NCBI GenBank assembly: GCA_965199175.1
Contig: OZ240684.1
Span: 558,001 to 622,000 of the forward strand
DNA from: G963923945 sp965199175
GTDB lineage: Bacteria > Pseudomonadota > Alphaproteobacteria > G963923945
Length of the DNA: 64,000 nucleotides
Reading direction: 5' to 3'
Positions 43,490 to 52,405 of the stretch are shown here, piece after piece (positions within the stretch are counted from its first letter, which is position 1; each line of letters starts with the position of its first letter). The position numbers and the translations under genes are program-made. Under the pieces are notes generated by a model that was not told where the DNA came from, searched no databases, and worked only from the letters and a program-made list of their open reading frames with translations.

Positions 43490-45094
43490 TTAACTGAAAG
43501 ATTCGGGAAGATGGGAGTCTTCGATATGGTCGCTGAATTTGGTTACCATGGCATCGAAATGGAGTTTTTCATTACCGATGGGGCCATGGCGTTGCTTGGC
43601 AACAATGACTTCGGCAAGATTATGGACTCGTTCCATCTTCTCCCGCCATTTGTCATGTTTATCGGTTCCCTGTTCAGGCTCAGTGCGGGCACAGTAATAT
43701 TCTTCGCGAAAAATAAACATGACGATATCGGCATCTTGTTCGATGGATCCTGATTCCCGTAAATCGGCCAGTTGAGGGCGTTTATCTTCCCGGTCTTCGA
43801 CCTTGCGCGAGAGCTGGGATAACGCCAGGACCGGTACATCCAGCTCTTTGGCCAGTGCTTTGAGACCGCGCGATATTTCACCAACTTCCAGAACCCGGTT
43901 TTCGACCCGCTGGCGGCCTGGTGCTGACACCAGCTGGAGATAATCGACCACGACCAGACCCAGATTATTATGCAGACGTTTCAGACGCCGGGCGCGGCTG
44001 CGCATGGCTGAGATGGTGAGGGCTGGTGAATCATCAATATAAAGAGGCAGTTGTTCAATCTGTCCGGATACGGCCACCAGGCGTTGAAATTCTTCATCTG
44101 AGATGGTGCCCCGGCGCAGCTGTTCGGAACGAATCGCTGCTTGTTCGGCCAGAATACGGGTTGCTAATTGTTCTGACGACATTTCAAGGGAGAAAAAAGC
44201 AACCCCGGCACCGGCTTTTTCGGTCTCTCCGGCTTCCTGAGCACGCCGCCAGCTATCGGCGATATGAAACGCGATATTGGTCGCCAGGGCGGTTTTCCCC
44301 ATTGAGGGTCGTCCGGCTAAAATCACCAGATCAGAACGGTGCAGGCCACCCAGAAGTTTATCCAGATCCCGGAAGCCGGTGGCGATACCGGTCAGTTGGC
44401 CGCTGTTCTGATAAGCAGATTCGATGCTGCCGATGGCTTGTCTGAGGCTGGTTGAGAAATTCTGTGGCCCTCTGTCCATATCGCCGAGAGTGGCCAGGTC
44501 ATAGAGTTTTTGCTCGGCCTCTTCAATCAGCGTTGAAGCCGGACGGTCAATATCTGCCTCATGCGAATCATTGACCAGATCGGTTCCCAGGGTGATCAGC
44601 ATACGTCGCAAAGCCAGATCATAAATCACCCGGCCATAGGCGACAGCATTGAGAATACTGACCGCTTCTTCCCCTAACCGGACCAGATAGGCCACGCCAC
44701 CGATCTCAGCCAGAGCACCATCATGTTCAAAATAGGCGCGTATGGTCTGGATATCAGCGATTTGGCCGCGTTCTATCAGTCGGCCAGCCGCCTGATAGAT
44801 ATCGCCGTTGAGCGGGTCGGCGAAATGTTCGGGTGCCAAAAAATCAGCAACCTTATCATAGGTGCTGTTGCTCATCAGGATGGCACCCAAAAGAGCCCGT
44901 TCTGCTTCATAATTGAGAGGCGGGCTGCGATAGGCTATATCAGAACCATAATCAGATTCTTGCGTATCCTCAATTCCGTTTTCTCTTTGGGAAGGGTAGG
45001 GAGAAAGGGAGGATTCTCGAAGGAGATTTTGGGTTCCCGGGTTGTGGAGTCCGGGGCTTTGGGACCCGGAAAGAGTATCACCTGGTATCGACAT
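43490..45094 (-). CDS. dnaB: Replicative DNA helicase DnaB
   Basis: Hexameric 5'-3' helicase of the replication fork. The ATG at 45094 gives 534 residues; an in-frame codon at 45130 would add 12. The first 60 or so residues are a disordered Ser/Pro/Gly-rich tail before SPPLNYEAERALLGAILMSN, the usual DnaB N-terminal start. Walker A GRPSMGKTALATNIAF, Walker B VVVDYLQLV, arginine-finger region ADLRESGSIEQDADIVMFIF. No intein. Heads the dnaB-alr-mlaEF-radA-cvpA-purF run. Confidence 0.96.
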   Translation of the reverse strand: MSIPGDTLSGSQSPGLHNPGTQNLLRESSLSPYPSQRENGIEDTQESDYGSDIAYRSPPLNYEAERALLGAILMSNSTYDKVADFLAPEHFADPLNGDIYQAAGRLIERGQIADIQTIRAYFEHDGALAEIGGVAYLVRLGEEAVSILNAVAYGRVIYDLALRRMLITLGTDLVNDSHEADIDRPASTLIEEAEQKLYDLATLGDMDRGPQNFSTSLRQAIGSIESAYQNSGQLTGIATGFRDLDKLLGGLHRSDLVILAGRPSMGKTALATNIAFHIADSWRRAQEAGETEKAGAGVAFFSLEMSSEQLATRILAEQAAIRSEQLRRGTISDEEFQRLVAVSGQIEQLPLYIDDSPALTISAMRSRARRLKRLHNNLGLVVVDYLQLVSAPGRQRVENRVLEVGEISRGLKALAKELDVPVLALSQLSRKVEDREDKRPQLADLRESGSIEQDADIVMFIFREEYYCARTEPEQGTDKHDKWREKMERVHNLAEVIVAKQRHGPIGNEKLHFDAMVTKFSDHIEDSHLPESFS

Positions 45095-45170
45095 GGCGGT
45101 GACGATAGTCACCTGATTGCCGGGTGGCAAGGTGGTGACGTTGTGAATCCCGGCGATAACCTTACTTTAA

Positions 45171-45180
45171 TTGTGGATAA
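45171..45180 (-). promoter_or_regulatory. Consensus DnaA box upstream of dnaB
   Basis: Reads TTATCCACAA on the minus strand, a perfect match to the DnaA consensus TTATNCACA. It is 41-77 bp upstream of the two candidate dnaB starts and followed by long A/T tracts (45206-45260). Only one perfect box was noticed in this spacer, so regulation of dnaB is more likely than an origin. Confidence 0.5.
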
Positions 45181-45737
45181 GATACCGTTCTTGTTGAAAG
45201 GCTTTATTTTTTTAAATCTACTTTTTTTTAAGACGCTGTTTTTTGGGGTCAGTTTTTTTAATCCGCATCTGTTTGGGCAGATATTGGCCGGAATACAGTC
45301 ATCTCACATTATTGATCTTACATTGACAGGGGTCTCATAGATATCCAGGATACAACCTTAATATAGCCAAAATACTTATTATCATGTATTAAACATATCA
45401 TGTATTAAACATATCATGTATTAAACATATCATGTATTAAACATATCATGTATTAAACATATCATGTATTAAACATATCATGTATTAAACATATCATGTA
45501 TTAAACATATCATGTATTAAACATATCATGTATTAAACATATCATGTATTAAACATATCATGTATTAAACATATCATGTATTAAACATATCATGTATTAA
45601 ACATATCATGTATTAAACATATCATGTATTAAACATATAAACAAATCATTTTTAGTCAATTTTTGTTTGAGAAAATGTTTTTTGCATTTTTGCCGGACAC
45701 ATATAAACAAACATAAATGAGAGAAGGATCAATATTG
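45181..45737. other. AT-rich divergent spacer between dnaB and chemoreceptor 1
   Basis: No gene seen. It contains T/A tracts, the 16 x 16-bp perfect array (listed separately) and a tail with two copies of acatataaacaaa. Promoters for dnaB and the chemoreceptor gene should lie here. Confidence 0.6.
45381..45636. repeat. Perfect 16-bp tandem array, 16 copies
   Basis: Sixteen identical, gap-free copies of atcatgtattaaacat (256 bp). Each unit contains an imperfect palindrome, ATGTATTAAACAT. There are no spacers, so it is not a CRISPR array. It ends 101 bp upstream of the chemoreceptor ATG and begins about 290 bp upstream of dnaB. The lack of any substitution suggests recent expansion or active homogenisation. 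Confidence 0.98.
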
Positions 45738-47576
45738 ATGGGCATGCGTGTCACAATTCAAGCAGTCAGCAGAGTTTTGATCGGGTTGAATGTTGCTGTT
45801 TTTGCTCTGGCGATGTTTGGGTATTTTAAGGTCCAGCAGTCTCAGTCGTTATTGGTTGAGGCTTATGAATCGAAATATCAATCCTATTTACTCGCTGATG
45901 AATTGCGTCAGAGTTCTGATGACCTGACCCGGTTGGTGCGGACATATGTCGTTACCGGCGACCCTGCATATGAACAGCACTATTATGATGTTTTGGCCAT
46001 CCGGGGGGGCAAAAAGCCTCGCCCGGCCAATTATAACCGGATTTACTGGGATTTTGTTGCAGCCGGTGAGTCGCCCCCTGATCCGCCCGGACAAACAATC
46101 TCCCTGAGGGACCTCATGAAACAGATGGGGTTCACGAGCGCAGAATTTGCGCTGCTTTCTCAGGCAACCAATAAATCAAAGCTTTTGGCGAAATCGGAAA
46201 TCCAGGCCATGAATGCTGTGAAGGGATTGTTTGCCGATGAGGAGGGGAATTACACCATACAATCCGAACCTGACTTTAAGCTGGCCCGGGATATCCTGCA
46301 TTCTGAGCAGTATCATAAAGATAAAGCCACTATTATGAAGCCGGTGGATATATTTTACCAAAAACTTGAGCAACGAACCCGGGGAGAGATTGACGCACGT
46401 ATATCCCAATTATATTTCTGGGAGGATGTTCTTTTAGGGGTTTTGTTTGTCTTACTGGGAACTGTCGGGGCATTGGCTTATGTCCTGAGCCGGCGCATTG
46501 TGCATCCATTGATTCAGCTGAAAACCTCCATGGATGTGATTGCTTCAGGCAGATTGGATCAGGAGATTCCATATCTGGAAAGAAAAGACGAATTGGGTTC
46601 GATGGCTCAGGGTGTGCAAATCTTTCGCCAAAACAGTGCGAAACTGGTTGAAAATAAGCAGCGTGAAGAAAAACAAAGAGCATTGAATGCTGCTCAGAAA
46701 GCCAAAGATATGAAAGCCCTGGCCAACCAGTTTCAAGGGACAATCGTTAATGTTTGTGACAATCTGGGCGGTGTGACCACCCAGCTTCAGGAACGATCAT
46801 TAACAATGCAAAACGTGGTAAACGGGACCCTGGATCAAGCCGGTAATGTGAAATCTCTGGCATCAATGGCAACAAAGAATGTGGCAACCGTTGCCGCAGC
46901 CGTGACCCAGCTATCCACATCCATCAGCGAGGTAAGCGAGCAATTAAAACTCTCTTCTAATATTGCCAATCAGGCGGTCGATCGGGCAACCCAAAGCCAG
47001 GAAACCGTCGAAAAACTGGTCGGAACATCGGAAAAAATCGGTGATATCATGTCATTGATTATGGATATCGCCGATCAGACCAATTTGCTGGCACTCAATG
47101 CCACGATTGAGGCGGCACGGGCCGGGGACGCCGGGAAAGGGTTTGCGATTGTAGCAGCAGAAGTGAAAGATCTGGCCTCTCAGACCATGCGTGCGACTGA
47201 AGAAATCTCTGTGCAAGTGACAGAAGTTCAGGACGTGACCAAAAACACCGCTGACAGCATTGCTGAAATTACCAAAATTATCCGCCAGATTAACCAGATT
47301 GCGACCAGTATTTCGGGAACCGTGGCTCAGCAGGATAAGACAACCCGGGAAATCTCGACCAATCTCAATGACGCCTCAACACAGGCCAATGATGTGAGTA
47401 AGCAGTCTGATACCATGACACAAAGTTGCACCGAAACCAATTCCGGAACTCAGGAGGTTTTGCAGGCCATCAATATATTAAGTGAGAGATCAAAAGAACT
47501 GGAGACGACAGTGCATGACTTTATTGAGTATTTATTATCACAATCCCAGGAATCTGACATCCCGGCGCAAGCATAA
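45738..47576 (+). CDS. Methyl-accepting chemotaxis protein 1
   Basis: 612 residues from ATG 45738, preceded by AGAAGGA at 9 bp; an ATG at 45717 is possible. First membrane helix (VLIGLNVAVFALAMFGYF), a periplasmic sensor of about 210 residues containing RTYVVTGDPAYEQHYYDVLA and KPRPANYNRIYWDFVAAG, second helix (VLLGVLFVLLGTVGALAYVL), HAMP domain, then the signalling domain with hairpin tip IADQTNLLALNATIEAARAG and FAIVAAEVKDLASQT. No C-terminal NWETF-type CheR tether is seen. No che genes are nearby. It opens the accessory block between dnaB and rplI; the ligand is unknown. Confidence 0.93.
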   Translation: MGMRVTIQAVSRVLIGLNVAVFALAMFGYFKVQQSQSLLVEAYESKYQSYLLADELRQSSDDLTRLVRTYVVTGDPAYEQHYYDVLAIRGGKKPRPANYNRIYWDFVAAGESPPDPPGQTISLRDLMKQMGFTSAEFALLSQATNKSKLLAKSEIQAMNAVKGLFADEEGNYTIQSEPDFKLARDILHSEQYHKDKATIMKPVDIFYQKLEQRTRGEIDARISQLYFWEDVLLGVLFVLLGTVGALAYVLSRRIVHPLIQLKTSMDVIASGRLDQEIPYLERKDELGSMAQGVQIFRQNSAKLVENKQREEKQRALNAAQKAKDMKALANQFQGTIVNVCDNLGGVTTQLQERSLTMQNVVNGTLDQAGNVKSLASMATKNVATVAAAVTQLSTSISEVSEQLKLSSNIANQAVDRATQSQETVEKLVGTSEKIGDIMSLIMDIADQTNLLALNATIEAARAGDAGKGFAIVAAEVKDLASQTMRATEEISVQVTEVQDVTKNTADSIAEITKIIRQINQIATSISGTVAQQDKTTREISTNLNDASTQANDVSKQSDTMTQSCTETNSGTQEVLQAINILSERSKELETTVHDFIEYLLSQSQESDIPAQA

Positions 47577-47666
47577 CGCTTTGATCAGGGATCCCTCTTT
47601 GGTAACGTCATTGACACAGTGGAACATTGACGTAGTAGCAAATTGACTGAGCGCAAAATTGGCATA

Positions 47667-47778
47667 GTGGAACATTGACACAGTGGAACATTGAGACAGT
47701 GGAACATTGAGACAGTGGAAAATGAGTACAGTGGAAAATGAGTACAGTGGAAAATGAGTACAGTGGAAAATGAGTACA
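47667..47778. repeat. 16-bp tandem array of two related unit types, 7 units
   Basis: Three units of agtggaacattgagac type (47667, 47683, 47699) pass without a gap into four identical units agtggaaaatgagtac (47715, 47731, 47747, 47763). Both types are 16 bp and share agtggaa. More degenerate copies occur upstream from 47611. Confidence 0.93.
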
Positions 47779-47938
47779 GTGCAGAGCATCGTTTTGAGGA
47801 TGCTGGCTATCGGGGGCTGTTTGGGTTTATCGATTCAAGCCTGATTCAGGCCGGTTTCTGTCAAAGCACGGGTAAGATTGAACAGGGTATCATCCGGTCC
47901 CTGTGATACGTTCACTATGATCCGGGTCCCTGTGATCC

Positions 47939-47980
47939 GGTCAGAGTGATGTGGTCAGAGTGATGTGGCCACTGTGATGT
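47939..47980. repeat. 14-bp tandem repeat, 3 units
   Basis: ggtcagagtgatgt twice, then ggccactgtgatgt. Related ccctgtgat phrases precede it from about 47895. Confidence 0.85.
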
Positions 47981-48245
47981 GGCCAACCCCCGGCATTCTC
48001 AGATATCAGATATTGATCAGATAAAACGGCATGAATCCGGATCATGGGTTCGGGCATGAATGTCGTGAAACCAACCCGGATGATACCTGCTGACAACACT
48101 AAAAGTATAGTCTTTCTGTTCCCGGTGAGATTCCACAAGGGTTGCCGGTGTCGGGGCGCATACATAAGGCCAGTCAGATGCCGGGAATGGCCAATGATGC
48201 AGGTTGGGCCAAAAATTCACAAAAAATTAACAGAAAAGACAGTAT

Positions 48246-48288
48246 CTGTTTCACAAAATCTGTTTCATAAAATCTATTTCACCAAAAT
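48246..48288. repeat. 14-15-bp tandem repeat, 3 units
   Basis: ctgtttcacaaaat, ctgtttcataaaat and ctatttcaccaaaat in succession, immediately followed by the 20-bp palindrome. Confidence 0.85.
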
Positions 48289-48290
48289 AA

Positions 48291-48310
48291 ATCAATTTTG
48301 CAAAATTGAT
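48291..48310. promoter_or_regulatory. Perfect 20-bp palindrome, candidate operator
   Basis: ATCAATTTTG followed by its exact reverse complement CAAAATTGAT. It lies about 198 bp upstream of the peroxidase start in AT-rich DNA. It is not an FNR/CRP box (those read TTGAT-n4-ATCAA, the half-sites in the opposite order). The symmetry suggests a dimeric regulator site or a hairpin. Confidence 0.5.
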
Positions 48311-48507
48311 GGAATAAACATATAAAGGCACAAAAATATATGTATAAATCAATAAAAATACATCTGAATTGACAGGGGAAACGTCAATAAATTCACAAAA
48401 AAAACATAAATTTTTTCTTATGTTTACAATATCGCTACAGGATTAAAAAAACATGATGACGGAGCATCTGATTTCACAAATGTTTTGGTAAAGAGAATTT
48501 CAAACTG

Positions 48508-49641
48508 ATGAAAATGTTAAAAAATAAAATGAGTTTTGCCAACTCTGTAATAAAGAGTGATGATAAAAATAGAGAGAGTAAAAATAACGGCGGGAAGAAG
48601 AATGGTTTCTGGCCTCTTTTTGGGTTATTCTTTCTGGGTTATGCCGGGGTATCCGGTTCAATCGGGGGTGCATCTGCAGATGAATCGGTGTCTGCACAGC
48701 CTGCTCTTCAGGAGAGCCTGAAAAAAGCATACAAACGCCCGGATTTTATTCCCTTCCCCGAAGACAATGCATATACGCCTGAGAAGGCAGCATTGGGCAA
48801 AATTTTATTTTTTGATCCCCGCCTGTCAAAGAGCAACGCAACCGCATGTTCGACATGTCATAACCCCAGCCTGGGCTGGGAGGATGGCAATCCCATGGCT
48901 GTCGGTGCTGAAGGGCTGACACTCAAGCGCCATAGCCAGACCGTTTTAAACCTGGCCTGGGGAGAGACGTTTTTCTGGGACGGGCGTGCCTCAAGCCTGG
49001 AAGAACAAGCTCTTGGCCCGATTGAGGACAGCAATGAGATGAATCAGCCTATTGATACGCTCATCGCTGAATTGAAGCAAATTGCCGGTTATCAGGCCAC
49101 TTTTGAAAATGTTTTCCCCGATAGCGGCATCACCGGGGAGAATATTGCCAGGGCTTTGGCAACCTATCAGCGTACGATTGTTTCCAATAAGGCACCGTTT
49201 GATGACTGGATTGATGGTGAGGAAAAGGCCATTGATGACGCCGCCAGGCGGGGGTTTGCATTGTTTAATGGTAAGGCAGGTTGTGCGGCCTGTCATTCCG
49301 GCTGGAATTTCACTGATGACAGCTTCCATGATATTGGTTTGTCTGATAGCGACATTGGGCGGGCTGGTGTTATCAGCGGCATTGAGCAATTCAATCATGC
49401 TTTTAAGACACCGGGCCTGCGCAATCTGACCAGCCGGGCACCCTATATGCATGATGGCTCCCTGAATACGCTGGAGGAAGTGATTGATCATTATAATGAT
49501 GGATTTGTTGAGCGACCCTCACTTTCTTTCGAAATGAAAAAACTTGCGCTCACCCCGGATGAAAAAGCCGACCTGGTGGCTTTTCTCAGGACCCTGGAAA
49601 GTCAGGATGATCCGGTGACATTTCCCATTTTGCCCAACTAA
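48508..49641 (+). CDS. Di-haem cytochrome c peroxidase, CcpA/MauG family
   Basis: 377 residues. An unusual Lys/Asn-rich, AT-rich N-terminus of about 30 residues precedes a signal segment (LFGLFFLGYAGVSGSIGGAS). The mature periplasmic enzyme has two haem c sites, CSTCH (near residue 118) and CAACH (near 260), with GKILFFDPRLSKSNATACS, FFWDGRASSLEEQALGPI and APYMHDGSLNTLEEVIDHY typical of bacterial di-haem peroxidases. It reduces H2O2 using electrons from a small carrier. The cupredoxin gene 191 bp downstream (counted to its ATG) is a natural partner. Confidence 0.93.
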   Translation: MKMLKNKMSFANSVIKSDDKNRESKNNGGKKNGFWPLFGLFFLGYAGVSGSIGGASADESVSAQPALQESLKKAYKRPDFIPFPEDNAYTPEKAALGKILFFDPRLSKSNATACSTCHNPSLGWEDGNPMAVGAEGLTLKRHSQTVLNLAWGETFFWDGRASSLEEQALGPIEDSNEMNQPIDTLIAELKQIAGYQATFENVFPDSGITGENIARALATYQRTIVSNKAPFDDWIDGEEKAIDDAARRGFALFNGKAGCAACHSGWNFTDDSFHDIGLSDSDIGRAGVISGIEQFNHAFKTPGLRNLTSRAPYMHDGSLNTLEEVIDHYNDGFVERPSLSFEMKKLALTPDEKADLVAFLRTLESQDDPVTFPILPN

Positions 49642-49832
49642 TGATCAATCGACCTGTCTGGTCTGGTTGAATTCTGGTCTGGTTGAATAAAGTAAGAATT
49701 TTGGCTATACAGGTATCTGCAAAAGATACCGGTCAGCAAGGGCCGGAAAGTCGAACCCTTATGAGATTGAACCCTGATACTCCTGATCCCGAAATACCCT
49801 TTAATCCCCAATCAAACCGGAGGTATGATACA

Positions 49833-50171
49833 ATGTTTTCAATGATGTGGCGCCAGGCTCCTTTCTGGGCAATGGCTTTTGTAATGGCCTTTTTTTGTTT
49901 TTCTGCAGCAACGGTCCAGGCTGAATCTTTGAACATTTCGCAAATTGATAAAAAATTCGACCCGGAAACAGTCACCGCCAAAGTTGGTGATACGATTGTT
50001 TTTGTGAATGATGACAAGGTTGCTCATAATATTTTGATCAGCAAAATACGTTATAACAGTGGCCTGCAAAAGCCCGGGCAATCAGCTGAGCTGGCATTAG
50101 ACGAAGCCGGGACTTTTAAGGTCCGCTGTGGCATTCACCCCAAAATGAAAATGACGCTTGAGGTTAAATAA
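49833..50171 (+). CDS. Cupredoxin (amicyanin/pseudoazurin-like) electron carrier
   Basis: ATG 49833, with GGAGGT 8 bp upstream, gives 112 residues; a longer in-frame start at 49683 is not needed. Signal peptide FWAMAFVMAFFCFSAATVQA. The mature domain of about 80 residues has FDPETVTAKVGDTIVFVNDD, then AHNIL with the first Cu-ligand His, and CGIHPKMKM with Cys, His and Met ligands: a complete type 1 copper site. Likely electron donor to the upstream di-haem peroxidase or acceptor from a dehydrogenase. Confidence 0.9.
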   Translation: MFSMMWRQAPFWAMAFVMAFFCFSAATVQAESLNISQIDKKFDPETVTAKVGDTIVFVNDDKVAHNILISKIRYNSGLQKPGQSAELALDEAGTFKVRCGIHPKMKMTLEVK

Positions 50172-50277
50172 CGGCCATTTTTCGAATAGTCTTAAGTTTA
50201 GTCTCAATTTAATCTCAGTTCAGTCTCATTTAATCTCATTTTGTGAATAAGGTTACTTAAAAAAAGGGTTTTTTTCC

Positions 50278-52167
50278 GTGTCTATCCGTCTTCAGTTAAT
50301 CGCTGGCTTTTTGGTTCTTGTGGCTCTGGTCGGTGCTGTTCTGTTTTACAAATTGCGTAAAGCTGAGGAAATTGTCCAGTTAGCCATTGATGTCAGTGAA
50401 TTGGCTGAAACGGCATCGGCCAATGCGGTTTATATCTATAATTATCCGTTGCAATCGATTAATTTTTTGCGCTCTGCGGAGACCAAACTCGCCCAGTTAT
50501 CGGTACAGATGTCGCTTCTGGCCAGTGATTTTGAAACACTCTCGGAGCGTCAAAAGCTCTTAGCCGTTTCGGCAGGCAAAAATGCTGATGCTTCTGATCA
50601 ACCAGCCCCAAAACCGGCTGAGGGTGGTGAGCCCCTCGATACGGTTTCTTTTGCACAGTTAGAAGAGATTCACAGTGCTTTTATCGAAGATATCAAGGTT
50701 GCTGAAGAACGCAGCATTTCAGACTCATTGCGGGAGAAACTGACCGATTTTTCGGTTGAAGCCGGGGAATTGATCACATTCATCCTCAAAGCAGCCCAGG
50801 AGCGTGATTATGAGGCAATCAATGAGGCCAATGACCAGGTCAAACAATGGAATCTGACACTGGGGGAGTTTATCGAAGAAACCTCCGCGCGCGGTTTTGA
50901 AGAACTGATATTGGCCCAGGAAGTCGAATCGTCTTCTATGCAGGCCGGTACAGAAGTCCGGCAAACTTCTGAAGAACTGAATGCGCAATTTAAATACATT
51001 TTTTATGGTTTTGGTTCGCTGGCTTTGTTGATTTCCCTGATCATGGCCAACCTGATTGTGCGACCGATTGCTACAGCCATTCAATCGGCTGAACATATTG
51101 CTGCGGGTCAATTAGATATAGAGATCAAAACCGGTGGCCAGGGAGAGACCGGTAAACTTTTACGTGCTCTCAAAACGATGCAGGAGGCAATCCTGGACAG
51201 ACGCCGCAAAGATCAGGAAATGGCCAGGCATGACCTTGAGCGTTCAGAGGATGCACGTCACCAGACCACGGCTGCGGTCAGGGATATGGCGCAAACAGTT
51301 GACAGCAAAACCGCATCCGTTGTTGAGGGTGCGGTCGAGATGACCAATAATGTTGCCAAAGCAGCTGAGGATATGGCCGACGGCGCAACACGTGTTGAAT
51401 CAAATGCCCAGGTTGTGGCCTCAGCAGCCAGTCAGTCGATGGCCAACACCCAGGCGGTGGCTCAGGCTGCCGAGCGTTTGAGCCAGTCAATCCGCGAAAT
51501 TGCTGATCAGGCAAGCCATTCAGCAACAGTGGCAAAAGCCGCTGTTACCCAGGCCAAAGATACGCGTTCGGTTGTCGCAAGTTTGTCAGATACAACGACA
51601 AAAGTCGGGGATGTGGTGGTTTTGATCAGTGAAATTGCCGAACAGACGAATTTACTGGCGCTGAATGCGACCATCGAGGCAGCCCGGGCCGGTGAATCAG
51701 GCAAAGGTTTCGCAGTGGTTGCCAATGAAGTCAAGGGATTGGCAAACCAGACCCGGCAATCGACCGAAGAAATCACCCAGCAAGTCAAGGAAATGCAGGA
51801 AATGACCAGAAATTCGGTTACGGCGATCCAGGCAATTACCGGGACGATTGAGGAGATTGATAAGTCGATCGGGGATATTGCGCATTCCGTTCAGGGGCAG
51901 AGCAGTGCCACCGATGAGATATCCGATAATGTGAAACAGGCAGCTAAAGGAGCACAAGAAGTCTCAATGCGGATTGAGGAGGTTTCCAGTGAAGCCATTC
52001 AGGTCGGAAGTTTATCCAAGACAGTCGGCCAGACGATATCTTCCCTGATCACGGATATCCGCAATCTGCAGGACGTCTTGCGCAAAATTACCGACTCAGC
52101 GATGACCGAAAAAGAAGAAAAGATGACCGAAAAAGAACAAAAAACCTCTGTTCCCGCCCAGACCTGA
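50278..52167 (+). CDS. Methyl-accepting chemotaxis protein 2
   Basis: 629 residues from a GTG start (MSIRLQLIAGFLVLVALVGA). First membrane helix, a helical-bundle-type periplasmic domain (residues 30-235) with an insert SAGKNADASDQPAPKPAEGG, second helix (IFYGFGSLALLISLIMANLI), HAMP, and a signalling domain with tip IAEQTNLLALNATIEAARAG. The C-terminus has a short repeat (MTEKEEKMTEKEQK). It is not a close paralogue of chemoreceptor 1: the sensor domains differ. Spacer of 106 bp after the cupredoxin with tttaatctca repeats. Confidence 0.93.
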   Translation: MSIRLQLIAGFLVLVALVGAVLFYKLRKAEEIVQLAIDVSELAETASANAVYIYNYPLQSINFLRSAETKLAQLSVQMSLLASDFETLSERQKLLAVSAGKNADASDQPAPKPAEGGEPLDTVSFAQLEEIHSAFIEDIKVAEERSISDSLREKLTDFSVEAGELITFILKAAQERDYEAINEANDQVKQWNLTLGEFIEETSARGFEELILAQEVESSSMQAGTEVRQTSEELNAQFKYIFYGFGSLALLISLIMANLIVRPIATAIQSAEHIAAGQLDIEIKTGGQGETGKLLRALKTMQEAILDRRRKDQEMARHDLERSEDARHQTTAAVRDMAQTVDSKTASVVEGAVEMTNNVAKAAEDMADGATRVESNAQVVASAASQSMANTQAVAQAAERLSQSIREIADQASHSATVAKAAVTQAKDTRSVVASLSDTTTKVGDVVVLISEIAEQTNLLALNATIEAARAGESGKGFAVVANEVKGLANQTRQSTEEITQQVKEMQEMTRNSVTAIQAITGTIEEIDKSIGDIAHSVQGQSSATDEISDNVKQAAKGAQEVSMRIEEVSSEAIQVGSLSKTVGQTISSLITDIRNLQDVLRKITDSAMTEKEEKMTEKEQKTSVPAQT

Positions 52168-52295
52168 CATATGGCTGAGGATAGCCGGCTTTAAGCATCC
52201 GGTTATTTTGGCCGGAAACCGGTTATCCCGGAAAACCTGCTGTATCCGTTCTGTATCCGTTGGTGTTATGTTGATTGTATCGGTTGTGGTTTTAT

Positions 52296-52405
52296 CAGAC
52301 AGCTCTCAGAGACCGCGATACGCCAGATCACCGATATTGCCCCCAATCTGGCTTTATCAAAGCCAGACAGCTCTCAGAGACCGCGATACGCCAAATCACC
52401 GATAT
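52296..52405. repeat. 42-bp direct repeat copying the 3' end of the exchanger gene
   Basis: 52296-52337 and 52364-52405 are 42-bp copies differing at one base (gccagatc versus gccaaatc). The second copy covers the last ten codons and stop of the exchanger gene (stop at 52374); the first lies downstream of that stop in the intergenic spacer. Confidence 0.93.

Larger units (their letters stand above)
47577..48507. other. 931-bp repeat-rich spacer, no gene seen
   Basis: The longest gene-free stretch. It holds a 16-bp mixed array (47667-47778), a 14-bp array (47939-47980), a third 14-bp array (48246-48288) and a perfect 20-bp palindrome (48291-48310). The minus-strand open frame over 47538-47789 is an artefact of the 16-bp repeat. 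From about 48200 the DNA is very AT-rich, as is the first 100 bp of the peroxidase gene. Confidence 0.6.

Noticed and set aside
45381..45636. Possible CRISPR array
   Set aside because: Units are directly adjacent with no variable spacers and no cas genes nearby; it is a plain tandem repeat.
45131..45737. Chromosomal replication origin at dnaB
   Set aside because: Only one perfect DnaA box was seen and none of the usual origin-flanking genes is present; kept as a hypothesis in the array finding only.
47538..47789. Minus-strand open frame with repeated FHC/STV residues
   Set aside because: It is the translation of the 16-bp tandem array in drifting frames; no start context or homology.
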